Positions 9,030-18,304 are shown, numbered from the stretch's first letter. The stretch is DNA of 64,000 bases from CAUZIB01 sp963663925 (GCA_965237405.1 OZ250139.1:2170001-2234000); one strand, 5' to 3'. Numbers and translations: made by a program. Notes: a model not told the origin generated them from the sequence alone.

Positions 9030-9919
9030 GTGGCGCCCATTCGATCTCCACCCGTCGGGCGTACGGCGTGCAGCGGATCTGCCGCGTGTGGGAGCGGGCG
9101 CGGTCCAGCGTCTACGCGAGGCGTCACGCGACGAGGTCACGCGCGCCGTGGTGTCGCCGCGGGCCGGTCGGTGCCGCCCCGGACGAGGTGCTGGTCGGCC
9201 ACATCCGCCGGGTACTCGAAGCCTCGCCGTTTCATGGCGAGGGGTACCGCAAAGCCTGGGCGAAGCTGCGGGTCGCGGGGATCCGCACCTCGAAGGAGCG
9301 GGTGCGGCGGTTGATGCGGGAGCACGACCTCCAGGCCCCGCACCGCGCGGGGCACGCGCACGGCCCGAAGGCGCATGACGGCACGATCACCACGGAGGCC
9401 CCCGATGTGATGTGGGGAACGGACATGTCGGCCACGGTGACGGTCGGCGAGGGGGCGGCGTTCGTGTTCGTGGCTGTCGATCACTGTACGACCGAGTGCA
9501 TCGGCCTCCATGCGGCCAAGAACGGGAGCCGGTTCGAGGCCCTGGAGCCGATCCGCCAGGGCGTCCGGGAACGCTTCGGCGCCATCGCCAAAGGTGTCGC
9601 CAGCGGGCTTCGTCTTCGTCACGACCACGGATCGAACTACCTGGCCGATGACTTCCAACGGGAGATCAAGTTCTTTGGTATCGAGAGCTCACCGAGCTTC
9701 GTGCGGGAGCCCGAAGGGAATGGCGTCGCTGAGCGCTTCATCCGCACACTGAAGGAGAACGTCTTGTGGGTACGGAGCTTCGAAACGATCGAGGAGCTCC
9801 GCCTCGCCTTGCTTGAGTTCAAGCGGACATACAACGAACAGTGGATGCTTGAGAAGTACGACTATCGAAGCCCAGCCCAGGTGCGACGCGACCGGGTCGG
9901 GCTAGACGCGGCAGCATAG
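9026..9919 (+). CDS. IS3-family OrfB transposase (DDE integrase core)
   Basis: 297 residues. An HTH_21-like N-terminus (EGYRKAWAKLRVAGIR) is followed by an rve core with Asp in VMWGTDMSATV, Asp in LRHDHGSNYLADDF and Glu in GNGVAERFIRTLKENV, then a YNEQWMLEKYDYRSP tail. Intact. It is produced from its own ATGA-coupled start or by frameshifting from OrfA. Confidence 0.9.
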   Translation: MSGAHSISTRRAYGVQRICRVWERARSSVYARRHATRSRAPWCRRGPVGAAPDEVLVGHIRRVLEASPFHGEGYRKAWAKLRVAGIRTSKERVRRLMREHDLQAPHRAGHAHGPKAHDGTITTEAPDVMWGTDMSATVTVGEGAAFVFVAVDHCTTECIGLHAAKNGSRFEALEPIRQGVRERFGAIAKGVASGLRLRHDHGSNYLADDFQREIKFFGIESSPSFVREPEGNGVAERFIRTLKENVLWVRSFETIEELRLALLEFKRTYNEQWMLEKYDYRSPAQVRRDRVGLDAAA

Positions 9920-10113
9920 AAGTGATTACCTTCAAACCACTGTCCAAGAACCCTGGGGCGGTACACCCCGCCCTTATTTCGTTCTAACCAAACCGCTTAG
10001 ACTAGATATTCAGTGCCAGAGAGCTGCCAGCGTCAAAATCGGCTGGAAGTATCTGGAAGTATCTGGATGATTAGGGCTTAAGCTCTCTTCACCAACACTT
10101 GATGACGGAAGCA

Positions 10114-10254
10114 CCGTACGAGTTGCCGGCGGGCGATGACCGACAGATCAGTAGCGAGGACCGAAGGTCAGTCAAGTTACGGGTCAGGCCACCACTCCCC
10201 GGCACCCACCGGTGTCACTGATTGACCTCGACAGGCAGGGAGATCATGCTCACA
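10114..10254 (-). repeat. Solo IS110 non-coding (left) end
   Basis: About 140 bp match the non-coding ends of the complete IS110 elements (28540-28680, 35004-35144, 35926-36066), including the CACCGG-palindrome region and the terminal GATCATGCTCACA. There is no transposase. As in the full elements, GTCAAGTT follows directly at 10255, but it then diverges into GAGG, so the target is related to an IS6 end without being identical. Confidence 0.7.
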
Positions 10255-10281
10255 GTCAAGTTGAGGTTGACCGCCTTAACC

Positions 10282-11219
10282 TCATGCCCAACATGCCCGT
10301 TCACGACAGGACTTTTGCACAACATCTTGGGGCTCGGTCAGCCCGTAAGCTTCCCCGTCAAGTAGACACTGCAAAGAGGGACTGCCCGGCGGTTGTGGGC
10401 CTCGGCAGAAACGTGAGGGGCGGGGTACCCGGCCGAGGCTGTCGTGGGGCCGCTCCTGGTTGTAGGTAACGAGCCAGCGATCGGTCACCGCGCGGACCTC
10501 GGCCAGCGATTCAAAGAGATAGGCATCGAGCACCTCGGTACGATAGCTGCGGTTGAACCGCTCGATGAAGGCGTTCTGATCCGGCTTGCCCGGCTGGATG
10601 TAGTGCAGCGCGATGCGGCGCTCGTCACACCAATCGACGAATACCTGGGCGGTCAGCTCGGGACCGTTGTCCAGACGCAACGCACCTGGCCGCCCGTGCA
10701 GCGCGATGAGTTCCTCAAGGACCCGGATGACGCGTCGCGCCGGGATCGACCGACCGATGTCGATCGCCAGGCCTTCGCGATTCCCTTCGTCGAGGATCGT
10801 CAGGGCGCGAAAGCGGCGGCGGTCGTCGAGCGCATCAGCCATGAAGTCGAGCGCCCACGTCTGATTGAGAACGGGCGGCGCCAGGAGCGGCTGGCGGACC
10901 CGGCAGGGCACCCGGCGTTTGGTCCGGCGTGGCAGGTCGGCCGCAGAGCACAGTACACGCGATGCACCCGCTTGTGATTCCACACCGCGCCGTCGAGGCG
11001 CAGTCGGTCATAACACTTCCAGAAGCCCCAGCGTGGGTACCGGACCACAACGTTCATCAGTGCGACGATGACGGCGGCATCCCGCCGACTCGCCGGCACC
11101 GGAGGCCGATAGTACGCCGCCTGTGACAGCCTCACGATGTGACACGCGCGTTGGATGGGCAGCCGATGCGCCGCGGCCAACACCTCAATCGCCTGTCGTT
11201 TCGCGGACGGCGTTATCAC
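10282..11219 (-). pseudogene. IS3-family OrfB transposase, frameshifted
   Basis: The start is GTG 11219, overlapping the OrfA stop. The frame is normal to about 10940 (HTH_21 region YPRWGFWKCYDRLRLDGAVW and RVHRVYCALR). One base is then missing, and the rve core continues in the other frame: TWALDFMADAL, ALRLDNGPELTAQVF and DQNAFIERFNRSYR carry the DDE residues, ending in ERPHDSLGRVPP-type sequence. The stop lies beyond the element's terminal repeat. Confidence 0.8.
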
Positions 11220-11540
11220 TTTCGGGCCAAGACCTCCTTGATGGCGGCGTTCTCGAGCGCCAGGTCGGCGTACATCCGCTTCAGCTTCGCATTCTCACCG
11301 TCGAGCTCGCGCAGCCGCTTCACATCGGACACCGATGCGCCCGCGTACTTGCTCCGCCACTTGAAGAACGTCGTCTTGCTGATCCCATGACGACGCAGCA
11401 GATCGGGGATCGGGACGCCCGCTTCGGCTTTTTCAGAATCCCAATGATCTGGCTCTCGCTGAACTTCGACTTCCTCATAACCGCTCCTTTGAGCCGGGAG
11501 CAGTCTACCTTCGAGTGTCTACTGAGGGGGGAAGCTTACG
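10344..11540 (-). mobile_element. IS3-family element with decayed orfA and orfB
   Basis: Terminal repeats CGTAAGCTTCCCC followed by TAGACACT (left) and the matching inverted sequence CGTAAGCTTCCCCCCTCAGT (right) bound 1197 bp. Each ORF has a one-base loss, so the element is inactive unless these are sequencing errors. Confidence 0.8.
11216..11478 (-). pseudogene. IS3-family OrfA, frameshifted
   Basis: From ATG 11478 the protein begins MRKSKFSESQIIGILK. One base is then missing at the A-run opposite 11430-11434. The restored frame reads GVPIPDLLRRHGISKTTFFKW and ELDGENAKLKRMYADLALEN, the typical OrfA HTH and zipper of the IS407-like group. Stop and OrfB start overlap (GTGA). Confidence 0.75.
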
Positions 11541-11602
11541 AGTAGAGTTTTCGTCAACTTGCCAATACCGCGACGGTAGCTCTCGACCGATACCATGAGA
11601 CG

Positions 11603-12073
11603 ATGGCCTGTGACCCAGACGCCCACCAGCCTCACACGCTCGGGCTTGAGACGTTACCCCTCGACCACTCGGTAGCAAGGCAAAAGAGCAGTCGGAGAGC
11701 TTCACCGTCTGGCGTGCCGCGCCCGAACAAGTTCGGAGCCGTGCCGACGACGGTGGACGCGATTCGGTTCGCGTCGAAGAAAGAGAGCCGACGTTACCTG
11801 GATTTGAAGCTAATGGAGAAGGCTGGGTTGATTCGTGACCTAGAGTGTCAGCCGAAGTTCCCGATTCATATCGTGCCGCAGTCCTGCTGGGGGAACGGCG
11901 CGGTGGTGCCGGTGCGCGTGGCGACCTACATCGCGGACTTCTCCTACTACGATGTTGAGACGCGCAGCGTTGTGGTAGAAGACGTGAAGTCAAAGGCGAC
12001 CCGCACGGCGCTCTATCGGCTGAAGAAGAAGCTCATTGAGGCGCAGCATGACATCACCATCACCGAAGTCTGA
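11603..12073 (+). CDS. DUF1064 protein (phage-associated, nuclease-like)
   Basis: Up to 156 residues; the conserved part starts at PNKFGAVPTTVDAIRF. Then come FASKKESRRYLDLKLME, ATYIADFSYYD, VVVEDVKSKATR and LYRLKKKLIEAQHDI. The spacing of Glu, Asp and the E-D-V-K block resembles a PD-(D/E)XK core. DUF1064 genes sit in phage and prophage replication or lysis regions, so this is most likely a phage relic between two IS elements. The N-terminal 40 residues are poorly conserved, and a GTG near 11717 is an alternative start. Confidence 0.75.
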   Translation: MACDPDAHQPHTLGLETLPLDHSVARQKSSRRASPSGVPRPNKFGAVPTTVDAIRFASKKESRRYLDLKLMEKAGLIRDLECQPKFPIHIVPQSCWGNGAVVPVRVATYIADFSYYDVETRSVVVEDVKSKATRTALYRLKKKLIEAQHDITITEV

Positions 12074-12137
12074 TACGCCATCGAGGCGTTGTTGCACGAA
12101 TCGTCACGGGCCCGCACGATGCCCACCGACAGGATCC

Positions 12138-13085
12138 TCACCGGCCGATTCGATATGACACGGGTCGGCCGAGTTCGGTCATCCGATTGAGGATCTCACA
12201 GCCGAGGACGACCTCACTCCCCTGTCCAGCTGGACTCCGGGCGCGAAGGCCATCGCCGATGATGGACGTGTCGCGGAAGAACGTGTTCTCCACCCGGCTC
12301 TGACGATGGTACCCTGACGTCTTTTTCCAGCGGCGCCGGCCGAGCGTCTTCACCAACATGATCGTCCGATCCCGCGCGGGCGACCGCGGCCCGTGGCCAG
12401 AGACGGTCGCCGTCCTGGCCGGTGGGATGACGACCGTCGCACCCCGCGCCGTCGCGGTCTCGTAGACGGCGACCGTGTCATAGGCGGCGTCAGCGGTGAT
12501 GCGCACGAGAGGACCCTCGACCGCGGTGAGTAGATCGAGGGCAGTGGTCGCATCATCCCCCGTCGCCTCGGTCAGCGTGTGGACGAGGATCGCGCCTGAC
12601 TGATCGACGCCAAGGTAGAGCTTCCGCCAGCCACGCCGGCCGCGGCCACCGTGTTTCGCGGCAGCCCACTCACCTGCCCCGACGAGGGACAGCCCCGTGC
12701 TGTCGAGCACGAGATGGAGGCCCTCGTCGGGCGGGACCGGCGGTCGCAAACGGCGCCGCAGATGCTGACTGCGCCGGGAGAGCGTCGTATAGTCGGGGGC
12801 GGAGAGGTCGAGGCGCATCATCCCGAACAGGGCGTGCAGGAACTCTTCGGCCTGGCGCAGCGGGAGATGGTAGAGGAGTCGCAGGGTCAGAGCGGTCTCG
12901 ATGGCGAGATCCGAGTACCGCCGCTGCCCACCCCGCCGGCCGCTTCGGCGGGGCGTCCAGGCAGTGATCGCTTCCGAGGACACCCACACCGTCACATCGC
13001 CGCGGTGAACGAGGGCCCGGTTGTAGGCCGGCCAGTTCGCCACGCGATATTTCGTCTTGTACGTGGGATGGACCTTCGACTTCAT
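12138..13085 (-). CDS. IS5-family transposase (second type)
   Basis: 315 residues from ATG 13085 (MKSKVHPTYKTKYRV). The catalytic residues are present: VLDSTGLSLVG, RITADAAYDTVAV and SRVENTFFRDTSI. About 60-70% similar by eye to copies A-D, so it is a separate IS5 subtype. The gene is whole, but its promoter region is separated from the terminal repeat by the group II intron. Confidence 0.88.
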   Translation of the reverse strand: MKSKVHPTYKTKYRVANWPAYNRALVHRGDVTVWVSSEAITAWTPRRSGRRGGQRRYSDLAIETALTLRLLYHLPLRQAEEFLHALFGMMRLDLSAPDYTTLSRRSQHLRRRLRPPVPPDEGLHLVLDSTGLSLVGAGEWAAAKHGGRGRRGWRKLYLGVDQSGAILVHTLTEATGDDATTALDLLTAVEGPLVRITADAAYDTVAVYETATARGATVVIPPARTATVSGHGPRSPARDRTIMLVKTLGRRRWKKTSGYHRQSRVENTFFRDTSIIGDGLRARSPAGQGSEVVLGCEILNRMTELGRPVSYRIGR

Positions 13086-13197
13086 CCCTGTAGTGTGGCT
13101 CCTGCGGCGGGTCACGAGAAGTGTGGGCCAAACCGCCCCACCCCCTCAGGGTCTTGTCGAGTAGCCCCGGGGGATTGCTCCCCCGAGGCCCTCACCA

Positions 13198-13230
13198 GAA
13201 CCGGACTAGGAGGTTTCCACCATCCGGCTC
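13198..13230 (-). ncRNA. Group II intron domain V hairpin
   Basis: GAGCCGGATGGTGG, a GAAA loop and the pairing strand CCTCCTAGTCCGGTTC form the roughly 34-nt domain V helix with its bulge, the catalytic centre of group II introns. It lies about 15 nt after the maturase stop. Confidence 0.75.
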
Positions 13231-13245
13231 TTCCGCTGATGTGGC

Positions 13246-14567
13246 TCATGGCGATGCGCCCCAGATTCGCACGCGAATCCGAGGCACGGGCAGAGGATAT
13301 CGTTCCAACAACGCAACGAACCTCGGCCAGGTGAGACGCGTACGGTGGCTTCGACGGCGAAGCCATTTGTACCAGTGCCGCTCCGTGGCGTCGACCAGCA
13401 GCCCCAGACTGCGAGTGTTGCCACTCACGCCGAAGTAATTGAAGTGACCCTGGATGCGTCTCGTGAGCGCGGCGTGTTGCACGGCCACCGGCAGGTGTCG
13501 ATGGCGACGACACCAGCCGGCGGCGACAGTGATCGCTCGCTGCAAACGCGAGGACCGTGCCTTACACCACATGCCCCAGCGACCGCTGCGGGCTCGTCGC
13601 CAATACAGCGTGAACCCCAAGAAGTCGAATGAGGCCGGACGCCCCCCTGTTGCCGTCGAGGCGGTCGCCCAAACGGCAGCACACGGGTCTTGTCCGCATG
13701 CAGTGTGAGTCCGTCGCGTCCCAGCCGCTTGGGCAAGACATCCATCACGCGCTCCGCGTCGTCGCGTCGCTCGAAGCCGATCACAACGTCATCGGCATAT
13801 CTCACGAGCGTCGCCCGACCACGAAGACGCGGTCGCACGACCTGGTCGAACCACACGTCCAGCGCGTAGTGGAGATAGACGTTTCCCAACAACGGCGAGA
13901 GCCCGGACCCCTGTGCCGTGCCCCGGTCCGGCGTGGTATACGCCTCGCCGTCGAGCACGCCCACACGCAACAGCTTGCCGATGAGTCGCAACAGCGAGCC
14001 ATCGGCCACCCGAACCTGGAGCATCTCTTTCAGCTCGGTGCGATCCAAGCTGTCGAAGAAGGACACGATGTCGGCCTCCAGTATCCAATTCACTTCGCCC
14101 CGGTGAACCACCTTGTCCAGAGCTCGGATGGCCTCATGAGCATTCCGTCCCGTCCGGAAGCCAAAGGAGCACTCCAGAAAGTCCTGCTCGTAGATGGCCT
14201 CCAACACGTGGCGCACGGCGCTCTGGACAATCTTGTCCTCCAGCGCCGAAATCCCAATCGGTCGTGTCCGACCTCCGTCTTTGGGGATGTGCACCCGACG
14301 GATCGGCTGGTGCCGATACCACTTGGCCCTCAGTCTGGCGTGCAGGTCTTGAAGATTTCGCTCCAAGTCCTCCCCATACTGGTCCTTGGTGACCCCATCC
14401 ACCCCAACTGCTGCATCCTTGCGGATACACCAGTAGGCGGCCGCCAGCGCCGGCACATCCAGCAGATGCGCCAGTGAATGGAACCGTCCTTCGGGTTCCG
14501 CTCGCGCTCGGTCCACTACCTTTCGAATTTCTGGTGACATGCGTTCCGACGTCAACGCGTCGGTCAT
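13246..14567 (-). pseudogene. ltrA: Group II intron reverse transcriptase/maturase, frameshifted
   Basis: From ATG 14567 the protein has RT motifs: VDGVTKDQYGEDL, ADIVSFFDSLDR, GTAQGSGLSPLLGNVYLH and the catalytic YADD in LVRYADDVVIG. After VLPFGRPPRRQQGG the frame breaks in the C-run at 13642-13647 (six, seven expected). The maturase domain continues in another frame as FDFLGFTLYWRRARSGRW, GHFNYFGVSGNTRSL and ERYPLPVPR. No HNH endonuclease domain follows, which is common for bacterial class C/D-like introns. With the frame restored it would be about 440 residues. Confidence 0.85.
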
Positions 14568-15106
14568 GGGTCCCTTCGAAAGTTCACATCAACACGAGCC
14601 GCCTTTGCTCGGCCGGGTCCGGCTGCCAGTCCGTTCCCCGGCGTCCACGCTCATATGCAGCTCTCCGACTCCCCCACTCCCGTCGACCGCGGCTCCGGTC
14701 GTCCCTGGCCGTCGGCCTACCTGCTCTTGCCCGGAGGAATGAGGGCCTCCCAGGTGCCTGGGCCGTCCTCTTCCAGCGTGCCGTAGGCAAAGACCCCGCT
14801 GGGTGCGCATCTCGATTCGCCCGCTCTCGTCGAGATCGCCATGGCCTTCAGGCTGCATAACACCCTGGGCACCCAGAATGAACGTTATTTCGTGGCTGCA
14901 AGTCCTACGGCCCACTCGCTCGCGTGCCTACGCATCGGCGCCCTCGTTACCGCGGACGCCGCCAGGCTCGCTACCGGGGTGGGTGGGTCGCCCTTCACCG
15001 GACGGGTTTCGCACCCGTTGGACGGCGAACACAGTTTCATGACGTCACCGCATCGTCACTCCCCTTTGACCAGCCTTGCCTGGTCGCACCATGCAACAAC
15101 GCCCCC

Positions 15107-15172
15107 CTCAGCTATCGCGGCCATCGATTCCCGCCTAAGATCATCCGTCGCGCCAGGTGGCTGTATCACCGG
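15107..15172 (+). pseudogene. IS6-family transposase N-terminal scrap
   Basis: The frame reads LSYRGHRFPPKIIRRARW then LYHRLRR, matching the first 25 residues of IS6 transposases in this window (SYRGYRFPSEVISHAVWLYH). The remainder is absent. It overlaps the 3' end of the YheU-like gene on the other strand. Confidence 0.55.
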
Positions 15173-15431
15173 CTACGTCGCTGGTTCTCGAACTCGTCAA
15201 AGGGCGCAATCGAAGCTCATCTTTCAGGATGATGTTAGTAGTCCGTGTATTAGGATCGAACACGATAATGATCTCGCCACGGTGCAGTTGACGCCTGACG
15301 GCGCTCTTCTTGTCATCCAGTGTCCGCTCTTCAGCACCGTAGTCTGTTCCGTCACGGGTCACAAACTCCTCGAGCAATCCGTCGAGAGCCTGGCCACTCA
15401 ATGCCTCAACAGGGATCTGCACAATCCTCAC
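15141..15431 (-). CDS. YheU family protein (UPF0270), altered C-terminus
   Basis: From GTG 15431 the protein reads VRIVQIPVEALSGQAL, LLEEFVTRDGTDYGAEERTL and VRRQLHRGEIIIVFDPNT, the whole conserved core of the small YheU/UPF0270 family (function unknown). Native family members end at about 75 residues. Here translation continues about 25 residues into the IS6 scrap, so the tail is foreign. An IS5 terminal repeat lies 30 bp upstream and has probably replaced the promoter. Confidence 0.75.
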   Translation of the reverse strand: MRIVQIPVEALSGQALDGLLEEFVTRDGTDYGAEERTLDDKKSAVRRQLHRGEIIIVFDPNTRTTNIILKDELRLRPLTSSRTSDVAGDTATWRDG

Positions 15432-15486
15432 TCCACCCGCTCCAGCCCACCCTTCCAGGGGGCGTTGTTGCATGAATCGGAGCTAG

Positions 15487-17106
15487 CAGCCTGTCGGACT
15501 TAGGCCCGGGTTTTATAATAGGGCTTGTCGAGTCGAGGAGGTCGAAGTAGATGCCGAAGTTCGTACAGCGGCACCAGTCGCAGCTGTATTTGCTGCCGCC
15601 GGACCTGCGCGATTGGCTGCCGGAGGACGATCTGGCGCACTTCGTGGTTGAGGCGGTGGAACGGGTGCCGCTGGAGCGGTTCCAGGTAAACGAACGGGGC
15701 ACCGGATCGGCGCAGTATCACCCGCGGATGATGCTGGCGTTGCTGGTGTACTGCTACGCGAACGGGATCTTCGGCTCGCGTCGGATCGAGCGGGCGACGT
15801 ATCGGGACATTGGCGTTCGGTACGTGGCGGCGAACTGTCACCCGGACCACGACACGATCTGCACGTTCCGGCGCAGCAACTTCGATGCGGTAGCGGAGGC
15901 GTTCCTGCAGGTACTGCTGCTGGCGAAGGAGCTGCAGCTGCTGCGTGTTGGGACGGTGAGCGTGGACGGGACGAAGGTGGACGCGAACGCGAATAAGCGC
16001 AACAGCCTCCGCTACGACCGGGCGGGGGCGTTGCGCGAGCAGTTGCGAGGCGAGATCGAGGGGTTGTTGGATCAGGCGGAGCACGCCGACACGGACGCCG
16101 CGCCGGACCCGCAGGGTCTGCCGGAGGAGTTGTCGCGGCGGGACAAGCTGCGGGTGAAGCTGGACCGTGCGTGCGCGGAGTTGGAACGGCGTGCGCAGGC
16201 GCGTGCGGACTCGGAGCGGGCGGAGTACGAGCGCAAGGTGGCGGCGCGGGAGCGGCGTACGGGATCGCGCAAGGGTCGGCACATCAAACCGCCGACGGAA
16301 GCGCCGGAGGCGGAGGAGCAGATCAACCTGACGGACGCGGACAGTGCGCTGATGCGCAAGAGCCGGCGCCATGAGTACCGCCAGGCGTACAACGCGCAGG
16401 CGGCGGTGGATGCCGACGGCAGTCAGTTGGTGTTGGGGGCTAGGGTGAGCGTGTGCGCGAGCGACCGCAACGAGTTGGTGGCGGATGTGGATGCGATCCC
16501 GGCGGCGTTGGGCGCGGCGGATCGGGTACTGGCGGACAGCGGCTACGCGACGGGCAGCGAGGTGTCGCAACTGGCAGGTCGCGGTGTGGAGGTGTTGGTG
16601 GCGACGGGGGCGGAAGGCCAACGGCGCCAGCACGACTTCCGACCGGAGCCGCCGCACCCGCTGGCGAAGGAGCCGCAGGCGGACTGGATCAAGTCGATGC
16701 AGCAGAAGATGGCACTGCCGGAGCACCGGGCGCATTACCGTTTGCGCAAGCAGACGGTGGAGCCGGTGTTCGGGATCGTGAAGCAGGCGATGGGCTTCCG
16801 GCAGTTTCTGCTGCGGGGTCTCGAGAAGGTGGAGGGCGAATGGGCCTTGGTAACGCTGGCGTATAACTGCCGACGCTTGCACAACCTCAGGCTGGCATGA
16901 CGGGGCTATAAGGAGCGGAACTTGGCGTGTTCGCGACCCACCAGAGGCGTCAGAAAGGCCTCCAGGCGCCGTCAGCGACCGATGGCCAGGAATACAGTCC
17001 CCGTTTCGGTCGAAGCGGCCCTCCCGGCACAGAGACACAGGGCGTCGTTCACACAGGTGCCAAGTCGCTTCCGCGCGCGTTTGCCACGCCCAAGTCCGAC
17101 AGGCTG
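15487..17106 (+). mobile_element. IS1182-family element with CTAG target duplication
   Basis: Near-perfect terminal repeats CAGCCTGTCGGACTTAGGC and its inverse CAGCCTGTCGGACTTGGGC, flanked by CTAG at 15483-15486 and 17107-17110. Palindromic 4-bp targets such as CTAG are typical of this family. A clean insertion, so probably recent. Confidence 0.88.
15551..16900 (+). CDS. IS1182-family transposase
   Basis: 449 residues, ATG 15551. DUF772 N-terminal domain (about 40-120: YHPRMMLALLVYCYANGIF). DDE residues lie in SVDGTKVDANANK, LADSGYATGSE and KQTVEPVFGIVKQAMG. A charged insertion (about 165-265) rich in Arg/Glu separates the first and second catalytic residues, as is usual for IS1182. Intact. 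Confidence 0.92.
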   Translation: MPKFVQRHQSQLYLLPPDLRDWLPEDDLAHFVVEAVERVPLERFQVNERGTGSAQYHPRMMLALLVYCYANGIFGSRRIERATYRDIGVRYVAANCHPDHDTICTFRRSNFDAVAEAFLQVLLLAKELQLLRVGTVSVDGTKVDANANKRNSLRYDRAGALREQLRGEIEGLLDQAEHADTDAAPDPQGLPEELSRRDKLRVKLDRACAELERRAQARADSERAEYERKVAARERRTGSRKGRHIKPPTEAPEAEEQINLTDADSALMRKSRRHEYRQAYNAQAAVDADGSQLVLGARVSVCASDRNELVADVDAIPAALGAADRVLADSGYATGSEVSQLAGRGVEVLVATGAEGQRRQHDFRPEPPHPLAKEPQADWIKSMQQKMALPEHRAHYRLRKQTVEPVFGIVKQAMGFRQFLLRGLEKVEGEWALVTLAYNCRRLHNLRLA

Positions 17107-17138
17107 CTAGCCCGCACCGATCCCGATCCACAGTTCCT

Positions 17139-17231
17139 TCATCGACCGATGCGGTACGACATTGGCCTGCCAAGCCCAGTCATCTGATTCAGGATGTTGC
17201 ACGCGAGGTCGACCTCAGTCCCCCGCCCTGC
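17139..17231 (-). pseudogene. IS5-family transposase C-terminal scrap
   Basis: Reads EVDLACNILNQMTGLGRP then MSYRIGR and stops, the C-terminus of an IS5 transposase close to but distinct from copies A-D. Truncated at copy B. Confidence 0.7.
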
Positions 17232-18304
17232 GGCGTTGGTGCGCGGAAACAAGTGTTCGTCGTAGCCCTGGCCATCGTGACGGCCGAAGGGGCATGATCT
17301 CGACGTGAAGTCGAGAGTGCATCCCAGGTACACAACGAAATACCGCGTCGGAAACTGGCCGGCGTACGACCGAGCACTGGTCCAGCGCGGCGACGTCACC
17401 CGGTGGTTGACGCCGGAAGCGATCGCCACGTGGGAGGCCGTGGGCGTCGGCAAGCGCGGAGGGCAGCTGCAGTACTCCGAGGTTGCCATCGAAACCGCGC
17501 TGACGCTCCGCCTGATCTTTCACCTGCCCCTTCGTCAGACGGAGGGCTTTCTGAGGTCGATCTTCGGGATGCTGTGCCTCGACCTGTCCGCGCCCGATCA
17601 CACGACTCTCTCACGGCGTGGTCAGCACCTCGACCTTGCACTTCGCCGCCTCCCCGCGGGCGCAGGCATACATCTCATCGTCGACAGTACCGGGCTCTCG
17701 ACTGTGGGTGAAGGTGAATGGGCGGTCGTGAAACATGGCGGACGCGGGATACGCGGCTGGAAGAAGCTTCATCTGGGCGTCGACGGATCGGGCGTGATCG
17801 TCGCTCACGCCCTGACCGGCGGGCATGTTGACGACGCGACGACAGCCCTCGATCTGATCGACAAGGTCGAAGGCGACGTCTCCTGCCTCACGGCGGACGC
17901 GGCCTACGACACGCGTGGCATCTACGAGGCTGCGGGTGCGCGTGGCGCGACGGTCGTCATTCCACCGACCAGGACAGCCACCGTGTCTGGACGGCGACCA
18001 CGATCGCCCGCGCGCGACCGCACGATCCGACAGGTGCAGCAGGCTGGACGGCGACAGTGGAAGAAGGACTCGGGCTACCATCAGCAGGCCCGTATGGAGA
18101 ACGCCTTCTCCCGGTACAAGGTGATCATCGGGGAGAGCCTTCGAGCGCGCAGTCGGGCGGGGCAAGAGACGGAGGCCATCCTCGCATGTAACATCCTCAA
18201 TCAGATGACTCAGCTTGGTAGGCCGGCGTCGTACGCTATCGGTCGTTAACGAGTCTGTGGGTCGGGGGCGTTGCGGGTCAGTTTTCGAACCGCGCAACAA
18301 CGCC
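17232..18304 (+). mobile_element. IS5-family element, copy B (1073 bp)
   Basis: Same termini as copy A (GGCGTTGGTGCGCGG and inverse of GGCGTTGTTGCGCGG), length identical. Left neighbour is an older IS5 tail, right neighbour a phage terminase tail. No target duplication. Confidence 0.9.
17305..18249 (+). CDS. IS5-family transposase (copy B)
   Basis: 314 residues, GTG start. DDE residues as in copy A, but the residue after the catalytic Glu block is changed: ARMENAFSRYK instead of ARMENAFFRYK, a Phe-to-Ser change near the active site that may reduce activity. Otherwise near-identical to copy A. Confidence 0.92.
   Translation: MKSRVHPRYTTKYRVGNWPAYDRALVQRGDVTRWLTPEAIATWEAVGVGKRGGQLQYSEVAIETALTLRLIFHLPLRQTEGFLRSIFGMLCLDLSAPDHTTLSRRGQHLDLALRRLPAGAGIHLIVDSTGLSTVGEGEWAVVKHGGRGIRGWKKLHLGVDGSGVIVAHALTGGHVDDATTALDLIDKVEGDVSCLTADAAYDTRGIYEAAGARGATVVIPPTRTATVSGRRPRSPARDRTIRQVQQAGRRQWKKDSGYHQQARMENAFSRYKVIIGESLRARSRAGQETEAILACNILNQMTQLGRPASYAIGR

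Larger units (their letters stand above)
8611..9959 (+). mobile_element. IS3-family element (two overlapping ORFs)
   Basis: Ends are GCCCCAGGGTTTTCTTGGACA (left) and the reverse complement of GCCCCAGGGTTCTTGGACA (right). The left end differs by two inserted bases in the repeat. The length of about 1.35 kb and the orfA/orfB overlap of ATGA type are as usual for IS3. No clear target duplication. Confidence 0.85.
13121..15089 (-). mobile_element. Group II intron (about 1.97 kb)
   Basis: The 5' end is read at 15089 as GTGCGACCAGGCAAGG, the canonical GUGYG start. An intron-encoded reverse transcriptase follows, then a domain V hairpin (13198-13230) and a domain VI-like stem ending near CCCACAC at 13121. 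The 5' exon is the IS5 terminal repeat and the 3' exon is IS5 leader. The 3' boundary is uncertain by a few bases. Confidence 0.75.
12085..15103 (-). mobile_element. IS5-family element (second type) interrupted by a group II intron
   Basis: The right terminal repeat GGCGTTGTTGCACGAATCG starts at 12085. The left terminal repeat, read from 15103 on the minus strand, is GGCGTTGTTGCATG and is immediately followed by the intron. After the intron the IS5 leader and transposase resume (from about 13120 down). Removing the intron leaves an element of about 1.05 kb, the right size for this IS5 group. Confidence 0.75.
15461..17231 (-). mobile_element. IS5-family right-end remnant split by an IS1182 element
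   Basis: GGCGTTGTTGCATGAATCGGAG (15461-15482) and CCCGCACCGATC onward (17111-17231) join across the CTAG duplicated by the IS1182. Together they give an IS5 right end and the last codons of its transposase. The rest of this IS5 was lost where copy B begins at 17232. Confidence 0.65.

Noticed and set aside
15500..17173. 557-codon minus-strand open frame
   Set aside because: Exact antisense of the IS1182 transposase. His/Arg/Leu-rich repeats reflect GC-rich codons.
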